Shown one piece after another: positions 57,711 to 64,000 of a stretch of DNA of 64,000 bases. Numbering within the stretch: position 1 is the stretch's first letter; every line of letters starts with the position of its first letter. The stretch is from positions 1-64,000 of the forward strand of contig CAMGFA010000002.1 in assembly GCA_946055165.1 (NCBI GenBank), in the 5' to 3' direction. The translations under genes and the position numbers were made by a program. The notes under the pieces were generated by a model, which saw only the letters and a list, made by a program, of their open reading frames with translations, had not been told where the DNA came from and ran no database searches. This DNA comes from an uncultured Bacteroidales bacterium (GTDB taxonomy: Bacteria; Bacteroidota; Bacteroidia; Bacteroidales; UBA932).

Positions 57711-58523
57711 TTATTGAGTATTGCGCACATCTTCGCCCCAGAGCAGTTTGGTGCGGAGTGCCTGGATAAAGTTCGATTTGCCTAAAACCACCCTCCGGAG
57801 TTTGAACGGAGCGCAGCTGACTTCTATTTCGCTGCCGCAAGGCAGATTGTAGTCCCTGTTGTCCAGCGAAAGCAGCAGAGGGGCATTTTTCCTGTCCACG
57901 CCTTTGATGCTTATTTTCACGCTTTCGGGAACCAGAAGCGGACGTACGTTGAGGTTGTGGGGAGCAATAGGAGCAAGGATGAAGGCAGGAACATCGGGCC
58001 GGCATACAGGCCCTCCCACGCTCAGGGAGTATGCAGTACTGCCCGATGCTGTTGAGACGAGCAGACCGTCGCCCCAGAAGGAAGGCAGATTCTCTCCGTC
58101 TATTCCGGCCTGTAGCTCAAGGGTTCCGGAAGCAGAGCGCCTCACGGCCACTTCGTTGAGGGCATAGGGGAAAAAGTTCTCTTCCGGAGCCTGCCCGGTT
58201 TTGACCTGGAGCATCGTCCGTTCTTCTATGTGGTAGTTGCCTTCGAGCAGGGCTTTTTCCACTTCGGAAAGCTCGTTTTCGGACAGAAAGCCCAATCGAC
58301 CCAGATTTACGCCCAGAACAGGCACTCCGCTGCGGCAGACTGCTCCTGCGGCACTGAGAAAGGTGCCGTCGCCCCCGAAGCAGAGCAGCATTTCCGTTCC
58401 GCTGCTCAAGCCCCGGTTTATGGGGTAGATTTCCATTCCGGCTTTCTGCAAACGGGCAAACAGAGCCTCTATTGCGGGGTCCTTTTCAAGGGCGATTTTT
58501 TTGATATAATATGCAATTTTCAT
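57711..58523 (-). CDS. nadK: NAD kinase
   Basis: This phosphorylates NAD to NADP. The 270 aa chain starts at the ATG at 58523. GGDGT is at about residues 50-54 (CFGGDGTFLSAAG). The NAD-binding SGSTAYSLSVGGP is at about 159-171. It is the first gene of the uppS-bamA-ompH operon and divergent from pdxJ. Confidence 0.96.
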   Translation of the reverse strand: MKIAYYIKKIALEKDPAIEALFARLQKAGMEIYPINRGLSSGTEMLLCFGGDGTFLSAAGAVCRSGVPVLGVNLGRLGFLSENELSEVEKALLEGNYHIEERTMLQVKTGQAPEENFFPYALNEVAVRRSASGTLELQAGIDGENLPSFWGDGLLVSTASGSTAYSLSVGGPVCRPDVPAFILAPIAPHNLNVRPLLVPESVKISIKGVDRKNAPLLLSLDNRDYNLPCGSEIEVSCAPFKLRRVVLGKSNFIQALRTKLLWGEDVRNTQ

Positions 58524-58532
58524 ATACGGCCT

Positions 58533-58540
58533 CAAATTTA
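58533..58540 (-). promoter_or_regulatory. Promoter -7 element of nadK
   Basis: TAAATTTG on the minus strand, only 9 bases before the ATG, so the transcript would have a leader of a few bases at most. Confidence 0.5.
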
Positions 58541-58554
58541 GTATTTTATTTTAT

Positions 58555-58562
58555 TATTTTTG
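58555..58562 (+). promoter_or_regulatory. Promoter -7 element of pdxJ
   Basis: TATTTTTG, 8 bases before the ATG at 58571; again a very short leader is implied. Confidence 0.5.
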
Positions 58563-58570
58563 CAGTTTAT

Positions 58571-59293
58571 ATGACAAGACTGAGTGTCAATATTAACAAA
58601 ATAGCTACCCTGCGCAATGCGAGGGGCGGCAATATGCCCGATGTCCTGAAGGCTGCAAGGGATATTGAATCTTTCGGCGCCGAGGGCATTACGGTTCATC
58701 CGCGTCCCGACGGCAGGCACATCCGCTATAGCGACGTGCGGGAACTCAAGAAGCTTGTGCGCACCGAGTTCAATATCGAGGGCAATCCGGAAGAATCGTT
58801 CCGAAATCTGGTTATGGAAGTGGTGCCGGACCAGGTGACTCTGGTGCCCGATGCTCACGATGCCATAACCTCCAACGCCGGATGGAATACGGTGGAACAC
58901 AGGGATTTCCTAAGCGAAATGTGTGCGCTTTTCCACAGCCGCGGGATAAGGGTGTCGATTTTTGTCGATCCTGTTCCGGAAATGGCCAGGGCTGCCGCTC
59001 TTTGCGGGGCCGACAGGGTGGAACTCTACACTGCAGCCTATGCGGAACAGTTTCCGCAGAATCCCGGAAAGGCCGTGGAACCATATTTGCAGACAGCCCT
59101 TGCGGCAAGGGAGGCCGGCCTGGGCTTGAACGCAGGCCACGACCTCAACCTCGACAACCTTGCCTTTTTTCTAAGGACCATTCCTTTCACCGACGAGGTC
59201 TCCATCGGACACGCCCTCATCTGCGATGCCTTGTATATGGGCCTTGAAAACTGTGTGAAAGAATATTTGAAACAAACAAAAGTAAATATTTAG
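58571..59293 (+). CDS. pdxJ: Pyridoxine 5'-phosphate synthase
   Basis: This last step of vitamin B6 synthesis condenses 1-deoxyxylulose 5-phosphate with 3-amino-2-oxopropyl phosphate. The 240 aa TIM barrel has the family signatures TRLSVNINKIATLRNARG, GITVHPRPDGRHI, NIEGNP and LNAGHDLNLDNL. The ATG at 58571 is chosen; the frame reaches further upstream, but that part lies in the promoter region. The OmpH-like gene starts 2 bases after it. Confidence 0.95.
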   Translation: MTRLSVNINKIATLRNARGGNMPDVLKAARDIESFGAEGITVHPRPDGRHIRYSDVRELKKLVRTEFNIEGNPEESFRNLVMEVVPDQVTLVPDAHDAITSNAGWNTVEHRDFLSEMCALFHSRGIRVSIFVDPVPEMARAAALCGADRVELYTAAYAEQFPQNPGKAVEPYLQTALAAREAGLGLNAGHDLNLDNLAFFLRTIPFTDEVSIGHALICDALYMGLENCVKEYLKQTKVNI

Positions 59294-59295
59294 AA

Positions 59296-59910
59296 ATGAA
59301 AAAGACATCTTTGATTCTGAGCATCTGCTCAATTGTTGTGGCCCTTGCCGCACTTGTATTAGTACTCATCCCGGGCAAAGGCTGCGGCCACGAAAACGCG
59401 GAGGCCGGAATTTCCGAACAGATTGTATCCAGCGAGCTGGCCTGGTTCAATCTCGATGAAGTCATCTCCAATTACCAGATGGCAATAGACCTGCAGGCAG
59501 GTTTCGAGAAGAAGGCCCAGGGAATCGACCAGGATATCACCCGCCGCCGCACCAAGCTCGAGAACGAAGACAAGGAGCTTGCCGACAAGCTCAACAAAGG
59601 CCTCATAACCAGAAGTGTAGCCGAGGTCAAATACAACGATCTCCAGAAGAAGGTTGCCGAGTTCCAGCAGTTCGGACAGCAGAAGCAGAATGAGCTCGCA
59701 GAGGAGCAGCAGGTGATACTCAACAATATTGCCAATTCCATCAACGAGTATGTGAAGAGCTTCAACCTCAGCCACGGCTATTCCCTCATTCTCTCGACCC
59801 AGGGCAATCTGCTCAGCCAGCCCGTAGTTTGCGGCAGTGAGGCCATCAACATCACCGCCGACATCATCGAGGGTCTCAACGCCCAATATCAGAGCAACAA
59901 AAAGAAATAG
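59296..59910 (+). CDS. Membrane-anchored OmpH-like protein
   Basis: The 204 aa chain has an N-terminal hydrophobic segment (about 6-26) without a clear signal-peptidase I site, so it may stay anchored. An OmpH-type core follows: LAWFNLDEVISNYQMAIDLQ, long coiled-coil arms at about 75-150, then GYSLILSTQGNLL. It is a second OmpH/Skp paralogue, unlinked to bamA. It is 2 bases after pdxJ and 2 bases before the LysM gene. Confidence 0.75.
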   Translation: MKKTSLILSICSIVVALAALVLVLIPGKGCGHENAEAGISEQIVSSELAWFNLDEVISNYQMAIDLQAGFEKKAQGIDQDITRRRTKLENEDKELADKLNKGLITRSVAEVKYNDLQKKVAEFQQFGQQKQNELAEEQQVILNNIANSINEYVKSFNLSHGYSLILSTQGNLLSQPVVCGSEAINITADIIEGLNAQYQSNKKK

Positions 59911-59912
59911 TC

Positions 59913-61505
59913 TTGAAAAGCAGAACAATCATAGTTTCCGCAATACTGACCGCTCTCTTTTTCGGGAGCGGTCTTCAGGCACAGGAATCGGCTTACAAAG
60001 CTGCCGGGGTGGAAATCTCTGCAGACAAAGTCCGCCTCAAAGGCCGCACTTTCTACAGCCACGCGGTAAAGGAGCATCAGACCCTGTACTCCATTGCCAA
60101 GGCCTATCAGGTGCAGATTATTGAAATCGTGGAGGCCAATCCCCAGCTCGAACTCAATACAAAGCCTCTCCGGACGGGAGATATCCTTCTCATTCCCTTC
60201 AAGCCTCTGGACAATGTAATTGCTGTCCCGATGACAGAACTGCAGCCTTCGCTTCCTGCTGTGCAGGAGCCTGCAGAGCCGGCTGTGGACAATACTGCGG
60301 ATAATGCGGAGGCCTTTGTGGACGCGCCGGAGGAAAGTGTTCAGGAGCCCGGGCCGGAAGAGCATCCGGCGCTCAGCGAGGAGGCGCTTGTCTGGCAAAG
60401 CGAGGAAGGTTTTCCATCGGACAGCCTTTTCTACTACTGGAACGAGCCTCTTGCCTCCGATGCGGTGAAAGTGAGTCTTCTTCTGCCTTTCGATGCCGAC
60501 AGCAGTGCCCGCAGAAATTACATGAACTTTTATTTCGGGGCGCTTCTCGCCGCAAGGGATTTGACCCTTGAGGGCCATCCCGTGGACTTGCACGTTTTCG
60601 ATACGATGTCTTCGGTTCCGGTAGAGGAGCATGCTGCCGTTCTCCGGGAGAGCGATGTGATAATCGGCCCAGTAAGCAATGCCGACATTCTTTCGGTGCT
60701 GCCGCTGCTGAACAGGCATCAGTACCTTGTGTCTCCTTTGGATGCCCGCAGCGAGAGTCTTTGTGCCGACAACAGGGTCATCCTGGCCCCTACTCCGGCA
60801 TCTGTGCAGATTGCCGATGCAATGCAGTGGGTCAAGGACGATATGCTTGGAGGAACCGATTCGCTGATAGTAGTGCGGGAAAGCAACTACAAGCCGAGTG
60901 TGACGGAGATGCTAATCCTTCAGGAACTCGACCTGGACAATGTGGACAGGCTCATAGAAGTGGACTACTCCCTTTCGGCCGGTCTGGAGATGAACGAGTG
61001 GTTTGAAATCCATACCCATCTGCAGGATACCGTGACCAGGGTTGTGGCAGCATCGGAACACGACATTTTTGTGAAAGATGTCATCAGGAATGTCTATCTG
61101 CAGAACAATCTCAAGCACAACAATGTGATTTATGGGCCGGCAAAAACCAGGTCTCCGGAAATGGAGGAGATGTGCGATGCCCGCCTGCACAGCAGCGTGA
61201 CCTATCACGTGGACTATACAAGGCCGGAAGTCATCCGTTTCGTAAGCGATTTCAGGGCTTTGTTCATGTGTGAGCCGGACAATTTCGCTTTCCATGGTTA
61301 CGACACCATGCGTTATTTCGTGTCTGCAGCCTTCACTTATGGCCGCAATTGGGCAAGGCATCTGCCGGAATTCAAGCAGAGCGGCCTGCAGATATATTTC
61401 AGCTTCCAAAAAAAAAGGAAGGAAAAGGGTATGGTGAACCACGGATTGCGCCGCTTGGTGTATTCTCCGGGCTTCAATCTCGATGTTAGCGACTGTGAGC
61501 GTTAG
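59913..61505 (+). CDS. Exported LysM protein with periplasmic-binding-protein-like domain
   Basis: The 530 aa protein has a signal peptide (about 1-23, ending LQAQ). One LysM peptidoglycan-binding domain lies at about residues 45-92 (FYSHAVKEHQTLYSIAKAYQVQIIEIVEANP). An acidic linker comes next. Residues about 180-520 form a type I periplasmic-binding-protein-like fold (VKVSLLLPFDADSSARRNYMNFYFGALLAARDL), as in Bacteroidetes 'LysM/amino-acid ABC binding' proteins. The only start that keeps the signal peptide is a TTG at 59913, two bases after the upstream stop; no ATG is available. The ligand is unknown. Confidence 0.75.
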   Translation: MKSRTIIVSAILTALFFGSGLQAQESAYKAAGVEISADKVRLKGRTFYSHAVKEHQTLYSIAKAYQVQIIEIVEANPQLELNTKPLRTGDILLIPFKPLDNVIAVPMTELQPSLPAVQEPAEPAVDNTADNAEAFVDAPEESVQEPGPEEHPALSEEALVWQSEEGFPSDSLFYYWNEPLASDAVKVSLLLPFDADSSARRNYMNFYFGALLAARDLTLEGHPVDLHVFDTMSSVPVEEHAAVLRESDVIIGPVSNADILSVLPLLNRHQYLVSPLDARSESLCADNRVILAPTPASVQIADAMQWVKDDMLGGTDSLIVVRESNYKPSVTEMLILQELDLDNVDRLIEVDYSLSAGLEMNEWFEIHTHLQDTVTRVVAASEHDIFVKDVIRNVYLQNNLKHNNVIYGPAKTRSPEMEEMCDARLHSSVTYHVDYTRPEVIRFVSDFRALFMCEPDNFAFHGYDTMRYFVSAAFTYGRNWARHLPEFKQSGLQIYFSFQKKRKEKGMVNHGLRRLVYSPGFNLDVSDCER

Positions 61506-61525
61506 CGCGATTTGCGATTTTTGAT

Positions 61526-61533
61526 TAAATTTG
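61526..61533 (+). promoter_or_regulatory. Promoter -7 element of lgt
   Basis: TAAATTTG, 25 bases before the ATG at 61559, matches TAnnTTTG. Confidence 0.5.
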
Positions 61534-61558
61534 TAGGATTTTAAACAGAAGAATAACA

Positions 61559-62455
61559 ATGCTTGATTTTTTGGCCATTCATTGGAATGTTGATCCTGTG
61601 TTGTTTCATATAGGTCCGATAAGCATCAGATGGTATTCGCTTCTTTTTGTTTCGGGCTTCATATACGGCTTTTACATTTTCCGCCATTTCTGCCGCCGCG
61701 AAGGGGTAAGCGAGGCTCTGTTGGACCCGCTTCTCTATACGATGCTCATCAGCGTGGTCGTGGGTGCCAGACTTGGCCATTGCATTTTCTATGACCCCCA
61801 GTACTATTTTGGCTCATGGCAAGGTTTCGCCGAGGTCTTCATGCCTTGGAAGGGTGGCCTTGCAAGTCATGGTGGCGCCATAGGAATTATCATCGGCATC
61901 ACCCTCTACGCGAACAAATACGGCAAGAAGGCCGGCTTTGATTTCTGGTGGGTTGTTGACAGGCTGGTAATCATAGTCTGCTTTGCCGGTGCCTGCATAA
62001 GACTTGGCAATTTCTTCAATTCCGAAATTTACGGCTATCATACAGAGCTTCCTTGGGGCGTTGTGTTTGAGAGAACGGGCGATCCGCTTCCAAAGCACCC
62101 GACAATGCTTTACGAGGCAATCTGCTATGTGATTCTGGGTCTTGTGCTGCTTTTCCTCTACAATAAAAAACTCGACAGAATGTATTCGGGAGAATTCCTG
62201 GGAATCTTCCTCACTTTCTGTTTCGGTTGCAGAGGGCTTCTGGAATTTACAAAGGAACCGTCCGTTACACTTTTCCACATAGGTGATGTTGTAATCAATA
62301 TGGGACATGTGCTCAGTATTCCTTTTATAATAGCCGGTATAGTAATATGGATATGGTCGGTCAAGAAAGGCCGTCTGTCCAAAATCTACCCTCCGGAGCC
62401 TCCTCAGAAGAAGACTTCCGAGCCAACCCATTATGCCAAACCTCTCAACAAGTGA
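61559..62455 (+). CDS. lgt: Prolipoprotein diacylglyceryl transferase
   Basis: This inner-membrane enzyme adds diacylglycerol to the lipobox Cys of prolipoproteins, of which this window encodes many. The 298 aa chain has about seven membrane segments. The signature is in CIRLGNFFNSEIYG, with substrate-binding residues in GARLGHCIFYDP and GGLASHGGAIG. The C-terminal tail is basic and soluble. Confidence 0.95.
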   Translation: MLDFLAIHWNVDPVLFHIGPISIRWYSLLFVSGFIYGFYIFRHFCRREGVSEALLDPLLYTMLISVVVGARLGHCIFYDPQYYFGSWQGFAEVFMPWKGGLASHGGAIGIIIGITLYANKYGKKAGFDFWWVVDRLVIIVCFAGACIRLGNFFNSEIYGYHTELPWGVVFERTGDPLPKHPTMLYEAICYVILGLVLLFLYNKKLDRMYSGEFLGIFLTFCFGCRGLLEFTKEPSVTLFHIGDVVINMGHVLSIPFIIAGIVIWIWSVKKGRLSKIYPPEPPQKKTSEPTHYAKPLNK

Positions 62456-62483
62456 GCCCTTGGTACAGAACAAGTTTTTTTCG

Positions 62484-62491
62484 TAAATTTG
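62484..62491 (+). promoter_or_regulatory. Promoter -7 element of pgk
   Basis: TAAATTTG, 43 bases before the pgk ATG. A TTGG at 62460-62463, 20 bases upstream, may serve as a weak -33 box. Confidence 0.55.
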
Positions 62492-62534
62492 TGAGCTTAT
62501 AAAAAGAAAATAACAACAAGACTTATAAATTATT

Positions 62535-63788
62535 ATGCAAAAGTTTATCGATTCTTACGATTTTACAGGCAAGAAAGCCATCGTCCGCGTTGACTTCAAC
62601 GTTCCTCTCAATGAGAATTTCGAAATCACGGACGACACCCGCATCCGTGCAGCTCTCCCAACACTCAAGAAGGTGCTTGCAGGTGGCGGTGCCCTTATTA
62701 TCATGTCTCACCTCGGACGTCCGAAGAAGGTTGACCCTAAGTTCTCCCTCAAGCACATCCTTGCTCATGTAAGCGAACTGCTCGGAGTTCCTGTTCAGTT
62801 TGCAGAGGACTGCCAGAAGGCTCAGGCCCAGGCTGCTGCCCTCAAGCCGGGTGAGGTTCTTCTTCTTGAAAACCTCCGCTACTACGCAGAGGAGGAAGGA
62901 AAGCCTCGCGGACTTGCAGAGGACGCCAGCGACGAAGAGAAGAAGGCTGCCAAGGCTGCTGTAAAAGCTTCCCAGAAGGAGTTCGTGAAGACTCTCGCAT
63001 CGTACGCCGACTGCTATATCAACGATGCTTTCGGAACTGCTCACCGCGCTCACGCTTCTACCGCCCTTATTGCAGACTATTTCCCTGAGGACAAGATGTT
63101 CGGATACCTTATGGAAGGCGAAATCAAAGCTATTGACAATGTCCTCAAGAATGCACAGCGTCCGTTCACTGCCATCATCGGCGGTTCAAAGGTAAGCTCC
63201 AAACTCGCAGTTCTGGAGAATATGCTCGAGAAGGTGGACAATCTCATCATCGGCGGCGGTATGGGTTACACCTTCATCAAGGCACAGGGCGGCCATATCG
63301 GAAACTCTCTGCACGAGGACGATCTCATGCCTCAGGCTCTTGAGATTCTCGCAAAGGCCAAGGAGAAGGGAGTGAAAGTATATCTTTCAGTCCAGACTCT
63401 TGTTGCCGATGCTTTCAGCCAGGATGCCAATACACAGGTTGTTCCGTCCACTGCCATTCCGGAAGGCTGGGAAGGTGTTGATGCCGGTCCGGATTCCCTT
63501 GCAATATGGAAGGATGTCATCCTCAATTCCAAGACCATTCTCTGGAACGGCCCTGTAGGTGTGTTCGAGATTGAGAAATTTGCCCAGGGAACACTTCAGA
63601 TTGCCAGGGATCTTGCCGAGGCTACCGAGAAGGGTGCCTATACTCTCGTAGGTGGCGGTGACTCCGTTGCAGCTGTTACCCAGATGGGATTCTCAAAGAA
63701 AGTCAGCTATGTAAGTACCGGTGGCGGTGCAATGCTCGAGGCTCTCGAAGGCAAACTCCTCCCTGGTATTGCAGCAATCGTAGAGTAA
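62535..63788 (+). CDS. pgk: Phosphoglycerate kinase
   Basis: This glycolytic enzyme forms ATP from 1,3-bisphosphoglycerate. The 417 aa chain is normal length. The N-terminal VRVDFNVPL and SHLGRPK, the hinge, and the C-terminal nucleotide site (WNGPVGVFE and GGGDSVAAV) are all present. It is monocistronic, with its own promoter and terminator. Confidence 0.98.
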   Translation: MQKFIDSYDFTGKKAIVRVDFNVPLNENFEITDDTRIRAALPTLKKVLAGGGALIIMSHLGRPKKVDPKFSLKHILAHVSELLGVPVQFAEDCQKAQAQAAALKPGEVLLLENLRYYAEEEGKPRGLAEDASDEEKKAAKAAVKASQKEFVKTLASYADCYINDAFGTAHRAHASTALIADYFPEDKMFGYLMEGEIKAIDNVLKNAQRPFTAIIGGSKVSSKLAVLENMLEKVDNLIIGGGMGYTFIKAQGGHIGNSLHEDDLMPQALEILAKAKEKGVKVYLSVQTLVADAFSQDANTQVVPSTAIPEGWEGVDAGPDSLAIWKDVILNSKTILWNGPVGVFEIEKFAQGTLQIARDLAEATEKGAYTLVGGGDSVAAVTQMGFSKKVSYVSTGGGAMLEALEGKLLPGIAAIVE

Positions 63789-63808
63789 GTCACTATTTAT
63801 GATTATAT

Positions 63809-63839
63809 GGTGGCTTCGAAAGAGGCCACCTATTTTTTT
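63809..63839 (+). terminator. Terminator of pgk
   Basis: A 9 bp stem GGTGGCTTC/GAGGCCACC (one mismatch) with loop GAAA is followed by a run of seven T. Confidence 0.9.
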
Positions 63840-63845
63840 GTAGAT

Positions 63846-64000
63846 ATGAGAAAGTTTATTGTTTCTGTTTTTGCTTTGCTCGGCTCGCTTTGCTTTGCAA
63901 GCGCCCAGGATTATATAAATAAAACCGATGGAAGCAAGATAAAAGCTAAAGTTGAGGAAATTACTCCGGAGCAAATCAAGTATCGTCTTTATGACGAGCC
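63846..64000 (+). CDS. Secreted protein, 5' part only
   Basis: The frame opens at the ATG at 63846 with a signal peptide (MRKFIVSVFALLGSLCFASAQ) and runs off the window after 51 codons. The visible mature part (DYINKTDGSKIKAKVEEITPEQIKYRLYDEP, 31 residues seen) resembles the 'KxDGxxIxAKVxEI...IxYKxxD' start found in many small Bacteroidetes exported proteins of unknown function. Confidence 0.6.
   Translation, partial: MRKFIVSVFALLGSLCFASAQDYINKTDGSKIKAKVEEITPEQIKYRLYDE

Noticed and set aside
57709..58005. Long N-terminal extension of UppS
   Set aside because: It overlaps nadK, has Arg/Gln/Ser-rich antisense-like composition and no homology; the ATG at 57708 gives the normal family length.

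Overview
The window looks like a chromosomal segment from a strictly anaerobic, gut-type member of the Bacteroidales. The evidence is SusC/SusD-type outer-membrane uptake genes, a fused SecDF, many SPII lipoproteins, fimbrillin-like and BACON surface proteins, serine palmitoyltransferase, class III ribonucleotide reductase and a 2-oxoacid:ferredoxin oxidoreductase. Many genes are preceded by the Bacteroides-type promoter (TTTG-N19/20-TAnnTTTG), and Shine-Dalgarno sequences are largely absent. I cannot name the genus from sequence alone; an uncultured lineage is likely.

Layout. 1-2143: a repeat fragment, then a fimbrillin-like lipoprotein. 2144-7745: secDF, divergent from a PD40-propeller gene, nfeD and floA. 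7742-29747: a starch-utilisation locus. It has malQ, a GH97 alpha-glucosidase and a two-in-one GH13 enzyme in one minus-strand operon. A CotH-kinase lipoprotein is transcribed divergently from that operon. A second minus-strand operon carries a GPH-type sugar transporter, SusC, SusD and a SusE/F-like lipoprotein. A LytS-like kinase, a LytTR regulator and a GH13 lipoprotein lie on the plus strand. Between the CotH and SusE/F-like genes is a 1.1 kb non-coding block holding a 282 bp direct repeat and a long inverted repeat.

29744-38243: an SDR/serine-palmitoyltransferase pair (sphingolipid base synthesis), a C69 peptidase, a small exported protein with pheS, two surface lipoproteins, tRNA-His and radC. 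38321-43776: a Fur-family regulator, upp, rpoN, SPOR and LEA14-like envelope genes, mdh and a phosphopantetheinyl transferase. 43986-50886: nrdD-nrdG, a porin with a DASS carboxylate transporter, and gdhA. 50908-58523: korB, korA and an envelope operon (nadK-uppS-bamA-ompH). 58571-64000: pdxJ, a second OmpH-like protein, a LysM/binding-protein-like lipoprotein-free exported protein, lgt, pgk and the 5' end of a secreted protein.

How it works together. The starch locus can bind polysaccharide at the surface (SusD, SusE/F-like), cut it (GH13 lipoproteins), import it (SusC), finish it in the periplasm (GH97, SusA-like GH13), carry sugars across the inner membrane (GPH transporter) and rearrange maltodextrins in the cytoplasm (MalQ). 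Instead of a SusR regulator, the locus carries a LytS/LytTR two-component pair. Three copies of an 8 bp element at an exact 21 bp spacing sit between the two divergent promoters, which is the most interesting signal in the window.
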